DNA of 64,000 nt, from NCBI RefSeq assembly GCF_030247195.1, contig NC_080672.1, positions 396,259,037-396,323,036 on the forward strand, given 5' to 3'. Made by a program: the position numbers and the translations under genes. The stretch is from Topomyia yanbarensis (Eukaryota > Arthropoda > Insecta > Diptera > Culicidae). The notes below the pieces were generated by a model. It searched no databases. It was given only the letters and a program-made list of their open reading frames with translations, and was not told where the DNA came from. Positions 21,548-32,017 of the stretch are shown one piece after another (within the stretch, counting starts at the first letter, position 1; the number at the start of each line of letters is the position of its first letter).

Positions 21548-22509
21548 CTATGTTCTCTTGTACCTGTTGGATGGTGCGTGGCATGTACCTCCTGCCTGGT
21601 TGAGCCACCTTCGATTCAAGGCTCGCCCTTTCCGTGAAAGTTCCATGCTTACCGCTGTGCCTAAGGTTAAATCACGTTTCTCCAGCAGCCGACTTCGGAT
21701 ATCATTACGTTTGATTCCAAAGACCAACTGGTTTCGTAATGCCGTCTCCAAGTACACACCAAAAAAATCTGAATTTTATCGTTGACGTAATTGCAAACAT
21801 GACACAATTCAACAAACCGTAATTTACGAAATGACGGAACATTACCGTGTTCCATTTAATTTTACATGAAACATATACTTTACATGCGCGATGACATAAA
21901 ATTACACTTCCTACCATTCAGAACAAACGCTGTATGTGGAGTAAAATTACATGGTTTACGAAATTAAACGTAATGTAAAATTAAAATCAAACGTAAAACT
22001 AAGTCATTTTTGATGCTCGTATATGTCAGGGTCAGGAAACGTAAATTTACACTATTTTTTCTAGGTGTGTACGCACCGATATTACACGTACCTGCAATTC
22101 TCCGTAAGGCCTCCAAGTAATCATGAACTGTTTCATCGACCGAAGCAGCATCTTTATCATCTTGATGGCGACACTTAAACCGAAAATTTTCGCTGATTTC
22201 CAGTGGCTGGGGACTGAAAAATTTCTCCAATGTCGCAAAGATTTGCTGGTATTTCCTCGTTCAAGGGTAATCTGGAGCAACTTGGTCGCAGATGGCATCG
22301 TAGGTGTCGGATCCCATGTAGTGCAGTAACTGGTTCGTGTCCTCCCTGCTCACTGTCCGATCCTCGTCTCTATCTGGAGAGTTGAAAATGGACGAAGTGC
22401 AGGACACATCATCCTCCAATGAACCGCTATTCAGCAGCTCTCAGAGTTTGCTTTCCACGTAATCCATCTCCTCTTCCACCTCCATCGACGCAATATCCTC
22501 CAAACTCAT
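21548..22509 (-). pseudogene. Gypsy gag N-terminal half, split by a MITE
   Basis: The frame starts with an ATG at 22509 (MSLEDIASMEVEEEMDY), has an in-frame stop near 22445, and continues with DAICDQVAPDYP, LEKFFSPQPLEISENFRF and YLEALRRIAGTCNIGAY to 22072. After the MITE (21755-22069) it resumes as LETALRNQLVFGIKRNDIR and LLEKRDLTLGTAV. These match the capsid region of gypsy Gag proteins with the QLVFG motif. Removing the MITE and one TA restores GAYLETA exactly. Confidence 0.85.
21755..22069. mobile_element. 315-bp MITE with TA duplication in gypsy gag
   Basis: Short inverted ends CACACC followed by a run of A (left) or AGAAAAAA (right, read inward). TA duplicated at 21753-21754 and 22070-22071. 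Excision restores the gag reading frame. The interior repeats GTAAAATTA-type motifs. Confidence 0.8.
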
Positions 22510-23480
22510 GTTTACAGTGTTCTTAGTGATTTGTTCCCACGAATAGCTAGTCAGTCAACCCTGTCAGATCCCCGCGTGGCAGGGTAAGGACTAAAATATC
22601 CAGTGAGCAAATTTTCCGACAGAGACCGCTCTGCTAGATTTCTGTAAGCCTTGGTTTTAAAGCTCTGTCAGATTTCTGCGCGTATCCTGTTGGGTTAGTT
22701 GAGCTAGGGCGAACTCGGTTTCGCTCGCGTTTTCTGGCAAATTTTGACAGGAACCGAGGAAAACCCTGGCATAACTTGTACATAAACTGTGCAAAGATCC
22801 TGGCAATTCCTACCTGGTAGAATTTAGCACGAATCGAGCAAAACATCTGACAAAGATGTGGCAGGAAGCGTGCAGAGATCTTGACCGTACATTTCTGACT
22901 CGATTCTGGATAAAAGTGAGCAGCAGGTTTAACCGCTTCTGTCAGAAACGGTTGTTGCATTTGAGCGAATTCGTTGCCAGAATTCTCGCACAAATCGCGC
23001 AAAATGCTCGCAGAAACTCTGCCAGTATCAATTTCGCTTTGCTCAACTTTTGCTAACTTTCTGCTCGCCACGCTGATCGGGTACTGTGGGGTGCGCCCTG
23101 GTACCCCACAGGCTCCGTGCGCGGCATGGTATTTGTCAACACTTCGGATCCTAGTTCAAGTTTAACGTACGGTTGGGGTCCGAAGTGTTGATGCCTCCCC
23201 CCGCCATTCATCCCTCGGCACGGGTCGCATCGCATTGGGGCATAAATTTTACGGTTCGGGTTTTGAGGCCCGCCCGTTGGCACCCTCTCATTCCGGTGCT
23301 ACAGCATAAGGCTGATAGCACCCAGCGGATACCGGTTTAACGCAAGATAGAGAGAAAGGTGGGAACATTTGACACTTTTGAGTATATTATAGTTTTATGT
23401 TTGCAAAATTAAGCATGGCCCTTGAAGTAAACATAAACATCCGAACGAACATCATGATTCTTAGTCGCAGGATGAAAAGT
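22510..23480. other. Gypsy leader remnant and non-coding repeat-rich DNA
   Basis: About 22510-22570 is leader of the gypsy element on the minus strand. From 22560 to 23060 the sequence is studded with degenerate TCTGNCAG-type motifs on both strands and may be an old LTR. At 23136-23191 two arms with TCAACACTTCGGA form an imperfect inverted repeat. A 145-residue minus-strand open frame here is of biased composition and not considered a gene. Confidence 0.4.
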
Positions 23481-23774
23481 GAGAAAAGGGCGAGATTCAC
23501 CTCGGATCTACCGATTAGAACATTTAGGGACACTTTTTACCTCGAAAAAACCGATTAAATTAACTATGGCCGAACCGAAACAAAACTTATGGCAACAGAA
23601 AGGCCCACTACGTCATTTATTTGTGCTTTTCTTCTTCACATCCTCTTGTGTTTTCGGCTTCATCAAAGAAAAATGACAACCGCACTCACACACCGAAAAA
23701 AATGTGCACACCTGCATCCGTCTTGGGTCTAACGACCAAATGTCATCGATAGACTCACCTCACGTGAAGGCATA

Positions 23775-23930
23775 AACTTTTCTACGGCTTTTATACGTAC
23801 ACAAACACTAAATCACTAGCTGGTGGAAAATAATAAACAAAGACGGCAAAAACAAATGGGATTGTTTTCAACCAGGAAGCTGCAGAAGTGTTCGTGAGAC
23901 CGGGCGACAAGAACTCAATGAGATAGGAAA
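23775..23930 (+). repeat. Dispersed repeat, copy 1 (also at 31478-31640)
   Basis: Shares ACTTTTCTACGGCT, GCTGGTGGAAAATAATAAAC, and TGGGATTGTTTTCAACCAGG with the 5' part of the LOA-like LINE region at 31478-31640. It breaks off after the shared AACTCAAT-ATA-GG segment. It may be a 5' LINE fragment or an independent repeat. Confidence 0.75.
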
Positions 23931-24592
23931 CTTTTGAGTACGATGTTGTTTCACTATTTGTCAGTACAACTGTTACTGCGAGAGATTTCAGCCACCCCAG
24001 GATACCACACGGCTGTGGTATTGCGATTGGGCGATACGTGCTGTGATCGAAGAATAGTTTTCCTGGTGGTAATCCTCACTTGCCTTCAATCGCGAGCGAC
24101 TATGCTACCCCCAAAGTGTAATAAAATCAACAGAGTCGGGCAATTTTTTCAGTAAATTCAATTTGATTCAGGCTCTAGGCGTTGTTGTTGCACGACAAGA
24201 GCGCAAGCCGATACTCCACCACTGAAAGTTTTTTGTTTCGGTACAAAGTCTGGGCACAATTTCTTTGCGAAATCGAATATATTGGTTTGGTTACGCATGC
24301 ATGGCGAACCATGTGCTCCAGAGAGTGCTCATCGATGTTTCCGTCGTAAAATCGGCGAAAAACCGGCGTCAGTAACTCAGTTTTTTTCACTGTGATTAGA
24401 TTTTTTACTATCTTTCCAAACTTCTGTGCACTGTTCATCCTACCAAGGGTAAGAATTCCGTTTGTATATTATCGGACCGGGAAATCGGTGCTTGAGTCGA
24501 TGCGTCGAGGATCAATTAGGCGGGCTATTTACAATCTTCCTCCGGAGGAAGTTCGTAGCGATTGCTTTGGATATCGCAAGCAATTGCACTTA

Positions 24593-24653
24593 ATGTAACA
24601 AGAAACAGACTGACGTTCAAAGAAAATATACGTTGGTCTGTTTCTTGTTACAT
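24593..24653. repeat. Perfect 18-bp palindrome with 25-base loop
   Basis: Arms ATGTAACAAGAAACAGAC at 24593-24610 and its exact reverse complement at 24636-24653. The stem is extended by a few imperfect pairs (TGACGT against ACGTTG). It is not inside a recognised element. Confidence 0.9.
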
Positions 24654-25794
24654 GAAAGAGTTAGATATTTAGCATATTTGACAAGCATGGAATAATCCGA
24701 TTTTAGATAGATTGAAGTAGGGCGATGTACTTTCTAACTTGTTCAACGTAGTACTCGAATGTGCGATGCAAAGAACTAGTATGTAAACAAAGGAAACTAT
24801 CATCAGGAAACCTCGCATGTTTCTTGACATTGTGGATGACATCGTTGGAGTTGATCGCAGAGCAGTAGAAGAGGCGGTTATGCATGCATGAAAAATGGGC
24901 AGTACCACGTATACAAACATTTTGTGGGTTGAAGACTGAAAAAACACGGTAGACTGCAATGGGCTTGTCATCTAGCGCAAATGCCAGAAGCTAGAACAGC
25001 TAAAGTTATGTTTAACCGAGAATCTGGAAGAGCTCGTCGACTGCGGGGCACACCCGGGCCCTCGTTGGCTGTGTGGAATGCCACTGATCCCAGATTGTGT
25101 ACACTTATGCTTGATACCCAACTGATATAGATGTTTTATTCATCAGTAGAGCATGAATGCACTGTGGCTTCGATTTCAGGGTTTTTACATTATCGCACAA
25201 TGATATAGATTTTTTTTTAGATTTGAGTTTCTTCAACATTCATGTTCCGTTACAAATTGAATAAAACAAATCCTGAACTCCGCCAGACTGCAACCGTATA
25301 AAACATAGAGACCAGTTAACATCTAGTCAGTGAACAGTCTAACATTGATAAAGAAGTTAAATTTACTCGTCTCAGAAGATTTGGGGTATGTTTTGAACGT
25401 TTTAATCGGTTATCGATGTTAAACCATCATTATTTACGTAGGGAATCAACGTAGTATCTTTTCAAAGCATTAGACTTTCGGATATGAAACATAAATGAAC
25501 TCCTTTGGCATCCATTCGACTAATATATTTCATTTTCTAAAACATTATTTGCTATGATTTTCAGATGTTCACTACCGACTAACAGTGATGCATTTGAGCA
25601 GTATTGTACCAATAGCGAGAATTTGGTTGCAGTTGACAAAATTTTTGGTCATACTTTTTTCTTCTATTAGCATCCTCCTTCCTACCTCGTAACTTTTCCT
25701 GTTTTCAACTTTACAACAACAAAAAACCAGTAAAATAGTGGCAAATATCATCAGTTTAACAATTCCTGTTCAAACCATTTATCACGAAATAAAC

Positions 25795-27782
25795 CTACGA
25801 AGCTTTGGGACTCAGCGAGGTGTATCCGGTTGGCCCTCGTGGCAGCGGGTCCGGTTTCCAGAAACAAACTATTCGCTTTATTGTACCGAGGATGCTGAAC
25901 CGGTTGTAGTCGAAATCGTCATCGCGGAACACTCCGGCGGAAAAATCATTCGGATCGTACGGGCCCACAAACTGGCGTAGATCAGACAGGGGAAATCCGT
26001 CCTTGTAGTATTTCTTAATTGTATCGTAAGCATCCATGATGACCGAAATAAACAGCGACAGGACCACGTAGATATACAGGCTGGTGAAAGAGTACAGATA
26101 AATCCGACAAAACCACCACAGCATCAGAGATTTCTCCGACATGATGGTGAAGGTAGCAAACATATCGTCACCATTGATCAGCGCGAAAAGACACTCCGAT
26201 GTGGTCGACAAGGATCGGAATTTGATGTGATACGGTCCAAGGACGAGCCAACCGCAAAAGATGAATCCAGCATAGATGAGTAGGGCACACAGTAGGAATC
26301 GTAGGATTTTCGGTGCAGCTCTTTGCAACGTTAGGATGACGACGTTGTACGTTTTGAAGAATCCCAAGTAGCGAAGCACTCCGAACCAGACGAGGAGGTT
26401 ACCAATTCCTAGTAGCAGGGAGCACACATTCCAATCATCACCGATGAAGTGTTTTCGTTCGATTTCCTCCTTCAAAGCGGAACCAATCACGAGCAAGAGA
26501 TCATTGAAGACTATCATGATGTACCACATGTTGATGAACTCCCACTTTCCCTCGGGGGTTAGATCACGACCGTAGGTTTGCTTGAAGAAATCGCAGGTAA
26601 CGGATCGTAGCAGCTGGGCTCTAAGGATGGCACGGGCGCACAGAACGAACGAAACGATACAGATGGCGATGACTAATATGTTTAAAGTGCTACGGAGAGC
26701 TGCTTCGATTTCGGAAGTTTTGATGAACTCTACGTCACCATGGCAAACAAGACGTGTTGGTTCCGCTTCCAGTCGCAGTATCATTTGGCCATCATGATCT
26801 TGGTTATTGAACAGAATCTTAATATCGAACTGGTAGCAGTCCGGAGCCGTAATCGGACCAGCTGCCTTGAAGTTCACCGTTTTAATCGCAAACTTTAGTT
26901 CGGCCTTGACCAAAGCAGAAAAGTGTATTTGTATGTCCTTCTGTAGAATAAACTGTCGACTACCAATGGTGGTAACATTTCCATCTAGATCCAAACAGAG
27001 CGTGTCTATTTCCGGGTTAAAAACGTAACTTTCGTTGAATCCAAATATCGTACCGTCCTTATAGCGATACAAACAAAGCTGTATCGGTGGCATCGTATTA
27101 TCCTCATTCGGGTAGGAATAGGGTCCAATCGCTTCCGAAAGATTGGCGTATCCATCGATGGCATAGTCGATGGTGTCGAAGAAATCGTCAACCTTGTACA
27201 CTGATAGAGGACCCGTTTCCGGCGGATAGGTACTAACCTCCATGGTGATGTCCCACCCCCGCAAGAACAGATGGGAAAACGTAATTGTATTGTCCCAAGT
27301 GTAATTCACATGCATATATCTGGAATGTGCGAACAGGCACAGCTGTAACGTAACCAGTATAATCTTTATCACTTGCACGACAAACTTGTACGGGAACCGA
27401 CGTTTGGCCTGCCATTTTTCAATCGGGTTCATAAAAAAGAACTGCAATTTTCGACGCAATCGTTCCTCGCATAACGATGCCTGTGAATCTGCTAGCACAG
27501 GCGACTCGACGAATCCATCCTCTGACGCGTTGATATTCATTGTGTGGTTTTCCTCACTCTCACCAATGTTAGTTTCGTTTTCCTGCCGTGGTTCAGTAGA
27601 ATGCTGCTGATGCTTTGTCCTGGTATTGATTTTTTGCTTCACCACCAGATTTCCATTGTTCGTTCCTACACTAGGTACCGTTCCCGATTTGGCCTGCAAA
27701 TCCGACGACGATGACTCTGATGAGAAGCTACTCATCTCCAGTACACTGGATCGCCTACTGCAGGAACCGGATCTGACCACTG
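25795..27782 (-). CDS. trpml: Mucolipin (TRPML) cation channel, main coding exon
   Basis: Encodes a six-transmembrane channel of the TRPML family, which releases Ca2+ and other cations from late endosomes and lysosomes. Numbering from the open frame at 27780: a Ser-rich cytosolic N-terminus (1-118), RRFPYKF and TM1 (about 131-150), the large luminal loop with conserved cysteines and glycosylation sites (NYT, NLS, NES), TM2 (about 390), the pore with NGDDMF selectivity filter at 536-541, TM6 (VVLSLFISVIMDAYD) and a C-terminal GTIKRI...SLSPKAS tail. The exon probably begins at 27782 just after an AG acceptor (27784-27783), since no ATG precedes the frame; the first internal Met is residue 16 (27735). 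Initiation upstream by splicing or at Met16 are both possible. Stop at 25797-25795. Confidence 0.96.
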
Positions 27783-28312
27783 CTGTGTGAATAGAGACAC
27801 GGGGATTTAGACGTTATCAGTTTGTTGGTTTTATGGGCAGATACACACAAGCCACCTTATAAACACGGCACGACACTGAATAGTAGGATGTGTAGTGATA
27901 GAGAAATCACATCTCAAACGACTCCACGGACCGTCGGGCAATGGCGATATGGAGTAGTTCTAGTGGAACAGACAGGAAAAAAATAGCGATGTAAATAATA
28001 CTTTCTTTCTTTTGATTCGACGAGTACGGCCAGCGCTCAGTGGTGTATGATCTAACAGTGTATGACTAATAACACAACCTCACATCCACTGCTGGCTGAC
28101 GGCTGTAAAGACTGCAAAGCAGCATAATGTTTGAGGTATCGCCACACCAGGCACTTCTAATGCAGTGTGCGGGTATCATGTGACCCACTGATCGGAGTAA
28201 GCGAGTACGCTTACCAATGTTTTGCTTCGCTTCAGGCGTACCGCGCGTTGGAGTGACGAAGATGAAGCGTAGTGCAGGTTTGCTGTAATGTCCTTGAGCG
28301 CATGCGACTCAC
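27783..28312 (-). promoter_or_regulatory. Possible first intron of trpml
   Basis: On the minus strand a GTGAGT donor at 28312-28307 and the acceptor CACACAG at 27789-27783 would bound a 530-bp intron joining an upstream exon to the trpml coding exon. The acceptor is better supported because the open frame needs an upstream start. The donor choice is a guess. Confidence 0.35.
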
Positions 28313-28635
28313 CACACCATCACAAAACGTGGTGTTGGTGAGTTGTGTACGGTTTCGAGAGAGAGAGATTCCAGGAAATGAAAATTCTATGTTGTATTCT
28401 ACGTTGTAAACAAATAGGTTGATTAATCCAATTAACATTTTAGATTTGCCTTTCTGATATTGGCATTGACAGTTTGATCTATGTGATATCGATATAACTA
28501 CATGATATGCAAAATTTTAAAGCAATTAGGATATTTAAAAAATATATAAATTATATAATTAAATAAAATCAGCGTTAATCGGTACGTTTCATCAAAAATA
28601 ACTAGAAGACTTACCGAAACGATCTAAATGGGGTG
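28313..28635. other. Likely 5' flank of trpml
   Basis: The part near 28313-28440 may include the trpml first exon; a GA-rich run (GAGAGAGAG, about 28359) is present. The rest is AT-rich and holds nothing I can name. Confidence 0.3.
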
Positions 28636-29385
28636 CACTGATAAAATCAAGTACCCATTAATGCGTAGAAAACTACTCATTTTCAATAAAAGTGGAATAA
28701 CCCATTAAATGGGTAAAGCGTTTGTACCCATAAATAAGTACAGATCTTGTACGTCAACCTGGGTATGTTTCACCCATTATTTTTCGCAGAACGGTTACAA
28801 CAAAATGCGTAAAAAATACCCATTCATGAAATTCGCGCCAGAATGAAAAATACTGTCAATAGAATTATTTCTGAATTAAAAAAAAAAAACATAAAATTAC
28901 ATTCATTTCACATTATTGTTTCCTTATAAAAGTATAGGAATCTAGATAGAAATCCTATTCTAAATCTACTTAACAAAATAAAACCGCCAACTGGATATAT
29001 TTTTGATGGCTGGATCTTTTGGCTGCTCTAAAAATGCCGAACTGGCGCATATTTTCAACATCCTCAGTAGTCTAAACAGACGTTGTTTTCGGAGCATTGC
29101 CGAAATGTTCCGTTTCCGCCACGGACTCCGATGCAGGGCGATAATTTGCAGGTTCCACTACGATCCTTAGTTTGCAGGTTAACTCGCTTGAAATAATGCT
29201 TAAGGATTTTTCACCCATTATCAAGATCAATATACCCATTGACATTACCTCATCGAGTAGTTGTGAAATGGATAAAAAGTACTCATTGTTAGAAACAAAA
29301 AATACCCATTTTTTGATAGCTCGAATAACTTCCGAAAATGGGCAATTTGAATACATAAAATGGGTAAAGTTTTTTTTACCATGTG
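28636..29385. mobile_element. MITE with repeated ACCCATT motifs
   Basis: The left end CACTGATAAAATCAAGTACCCAT and the right end, read inward, CACATGGTAAAAAAA...TTTACCCAT form degenerate inverted repeats. ACCCATT or its complement occurs more than ten times within the unit (for example near 28651, 28700, 28728, 28776, 29212, 29234 and 29360). No coding. Target duplication was not identified, so the ends are approximate. Confidence 0.55.
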
Positions 29386-29428
29386 AGGCAAATCATTTTT
29401 GAAATGTTATAGGTTATAGCGACATACG

Positions 29429-29486
29429 TTACACAGGTTTTCTACCATGTAATTCCACTATGTTAAATGGTAGAAAACCTGTGTAA
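29429..29486. repeat. Perfect 20-bp palindrome with 18-base loop
   Basis: Arms TTACACAGGTTTTCTACCAT (29429-29448) and its exact reverse complement (29467-29486). Flanking bases remain partly paired (ATACG against AGTAC). It sits about 45 bases beyond the ACCCATT MITE. Confidence 0.92.
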
Positions 29487-29972
29487 AGTACATACAAATT
29501 CCGGTAATACCTCAGTTCGCGCGTATATTGTATAACGATATGCCGAAGGTTCTATGTTACTCATTTTTCAAGAACAATACTTTTCAAACAGTATTCGCAA
29601 GAAATATAGCTAAACCACAAGCCCAACTTCCTCTCATTGATTTATTTTCTCAGGAAAGCTTCTCGGCTCTCGCACATGATCAATAAACGACATCTGCATT
29701 TGAAATATTGTATTACTTTCTTATTGTGTAGGGTTATGTCACTATTTACAATCTATTAAGCAGTATCATGTTAAATGATAATGATTTTATATTTGAAAAT
29801 AAAAATCATTATTTAACATAATTTATCTAAAATATTAGAAAATATTAGAATAGAATTAATTTGAGGTTTAGTGAAGCATGCATATTTCAATGTTGAATGA
29901 TCTCAAATTTCATAAGGCTTAATCATTCATCAGGCCGTGTCTCCGCATGAGAGCAATATTTTTTAGCAATAA

Positions 29973-30319
29973 CACTAGTTTACAGCAGTTCTGAACTCAA
30001 TAAGCTGGTGGTCATTTTCAATGTAAAATCGTGTGCCAAAAATATAGTCCAAAAAAATTACAGTAGAACAGTTTTCGAGTTACAGTAAAAAATGAAATAA
30101 AATAAAAAGTACGTTCAGTTAAATCCAAATATCTTCGGTTGCTATGCATCGATATGAAATGTTATTATGTTGAATTAAAGGTAATTGAATGCAGTTTCGG
30201 TCGTTTGAACATTTTGTATTTTTTTTAGCTTCATTATTGGATTCAGCACAAAATTTTACATCAGAAATGATGCTCAAATGTTGAAGTTCAGATTTTTATT
30301 TTTATTTTGTAAACTAGTG
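29973..30319. mobile_element. 347-bp MITE with TAA duplication
   Basis: Exact 11-bp inverted ends CACTAGTTTAC at 29973-29983 and 30309-30319. TAA is duplicated at 29970-29972 and 30320-30322, a Harbinger-like 3-bp target. Interior AT-rich, non-coding. Confidence 0.78.
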
Positions 30320-31477
30320 TAATTATGTGATCATTGGAATAGAATGACATTTTAGCCTGGTGGGGCTTATTATACCATACTAACCATGCATACAGAATTT
30401 GGCAACACTGCTTTGCGGAAAATGAAGTAATTCAAATTATCAGCACGATTACCTAATCAAGCTTGAAATACCAAAAGTTCAGTAATTGAGCTGAGAATTT
30501 GACAATTTCAAAAACTGATTTTCAGCGAAGTCAATCTGTCAAATGGGTTAAACCCAAATTGCTGAGCTTTCAACATCTTGGATTGCTGAAACGTTCAGTT
30601 CAACGAAATTTTGCTGACGTCATGCGAAAAATGAAAAAGCGTCAAATCCCGGTTACAAAATAAAAAATTACAATTAATTACTTCCTATAGTCTGTGATGA
30701 TAGTCTGATAATGAATTGACAATTAGGTATAACTTTACAGATTGAACCTGACATTGGATGCAGACAGTGAATCTTTAGGCGGCACCTCGCCAAAAGCGGG
30801 GTAAACCTAAAATCAGAATTTCCTGGACCAATCGTTCTAAAATTTTGCACTTTCCTTCTTCTTCACATCATTGCCTACAAGACAACTACAAGAGCTTCCT
30901 TGAAAATGCTTATTATTATTTTTTTTACAGTAACGTGTTAATCGTTTATTAGCAATAATCGAACTTTGGCTTAAAAGTGCTACGAAAAATTCGAATTTAG
31001 GGTATGTTGTCTATTGATGGACCCTTTGCATATTGTGGACCCCAAAGCACTTTTAACATGGTTTTGTAACAAAAAACGATTTTCTCGTACATGGCTGAAC
31101 GAAATAACACAATATATTTTCCAACGTGAACAGACGATCGAAGATTGATTTATGTGTATCACTCTAATGTCGATTTTTTCACACTTAATGAAAAGTATTT
31201 TACACTATAAGCACATCTTGGTACTTTACTAAGGAGCGTCTGTATAAAACCGGTAGTTTTATAACTTGAAATATACCTGAAACTAATATTTTGAAACATT
31301 GTATGACATGCTACTTAGCCAAAATAACCCATTAAACGCGAAAAAATACTGGAATTCAACTCCCTTTTATTATTCTGGAGGGTCTATTATTGGTCACTTT
31401 AAAAACACTAATTTTCCTATTTGGACACCCCTCGTTTGTTTGATGATTAACAGCTGATTTGCATTTCGTTTCTATAG
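30320..31477. other. AT-rich spacer
   Basis: No gene seen. Possible MITE remnants near 30430-30625, with CAGTAATTGAGCTGAG and TTGCTGAAACGTTCAG motifs in opposite orientation, were not resolved to ends. Confidence 0.3.
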
Positions 31478-31640
31478 ACTTTTCTACGGCTCATGTACGT
31501 ACACGCCACATGACACAAATCCTACATCACAAGCTGGTGGAAAATAATAAACAAAGACGGCAAAAGTAAATGGGATTGTTTTCAACCAGGAAGCTTCATT
31601 AGTGTTCGTGAGACCGGTCGCAAAGAACTCAATAGGATCA
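31478..31640 (+). repeat. Dispersed repeat, copy 2
   Basis: Counterpart of 23775-23930, with long identical runs and a few small differences. It is followed here by LINE-associated sequence. Confidence 0.75.
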
Positions 31641-32017
31641 AAACAATCCTAGACATTGCCGGCTGTTCGGCCATCTATGGGAGCTGTCCATCAATGTCAG
31701 CTTCTTTCTCCGAACAGCCTAGATAAGCCGTGTAGTGTCGGTAGTGGTTGTTTCAACCGGCTAAGAATTACACTACGGACTACCTGTTCCGGTGGTAACA
31801 CCAAACAGGGAACCCCAATTCCATAGTGTCATGCGACCCGTGCTATGGGTAAAATTGTTGAGGGGGTTTAAAATATTCTCAATGGCGAACGGAGCCTGGG
31901 AAGAGCCGGGCGAACTCCCCAGTAACTGGCTGTGGTCCACTAGGAGGTTGATAACTCTATTATCTTTCTCCAGACAAAACCAACCTAGAGGCCGCGTGGC
32001 ATCCGGCGGGTTGAAGT

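Larger units (their letters stand above)
13690..22509 (-). mobile_element. Ty3/gypsy LTR retrotransposon shredded by nested insertions
   Basis: Gypsy order is readable on the minus strand from right to left: gag (22509 to about 20526), nucleocapsid knuckle (about 20190-20229), protease (19935 region), RT (19753-18643, then 15746 onward), RNase H (15330-15010), integrase zinc domain and core (14990-14200) and integrase C-terminal domain (13924-13790). The coding is interrupted by MITEs at 21755-22069, 20230-20525, 18916-19414 and 13927-14100, by a 2.9-kb insertion at 15752-18637, and by a rearranged stretch near 20626-21547. Target duplications of TA, TAA, AATT, CGATA and TA flank these insertions. 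No env gene is seen. A possible LTR start (TGTTATGTCTGTTAG) lies near 13708 but no matching 5' LTR was found. Confidence 0.88.
23481..25794. other. Intergenic DNA upstream and downstream of repeats, no supported gene
   Basis: Contains a 155-bp segment (23775-23930) that recurs at 31478-31640, and a palindrome at 24593-24653. Two short open frames (24175-24438 minus, 24392-24598 plus) overlap on opposite strands; I recognise neither. The stretch 24660-25790 is AT-rich without clear features and forms the 3' flank of trpml. Confidence 0.35.

Noticed and set aside
13690..22509. Endogenous retrovirus with env (errantivirus)
   Set aside because: Integrase C-terminal region is followed by a short tail and then foreign sequence; no env-like reading frame seen.
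22634..23071. 145-residue minus-strand open frame
   Set aside because: Composition follows repeated TCTGNCAG-type DNA motifs, there is no domain and the plus strand is open as well; likely an open frame by chance in an old LTR-like sequence.
24175..24598. Two overlapping open frames on opposite strands (87 and 68 residues)
   Set aside because: No recognised domain, no start context or splice support; kept only as part of the spacer description.
29769..29820. Imperfect palindrome TGTTAAAT...ATTTAACA
   Set aside because: AT-rich and mismatched by a 3-base gap; not distinguishable from chance in such sequence.
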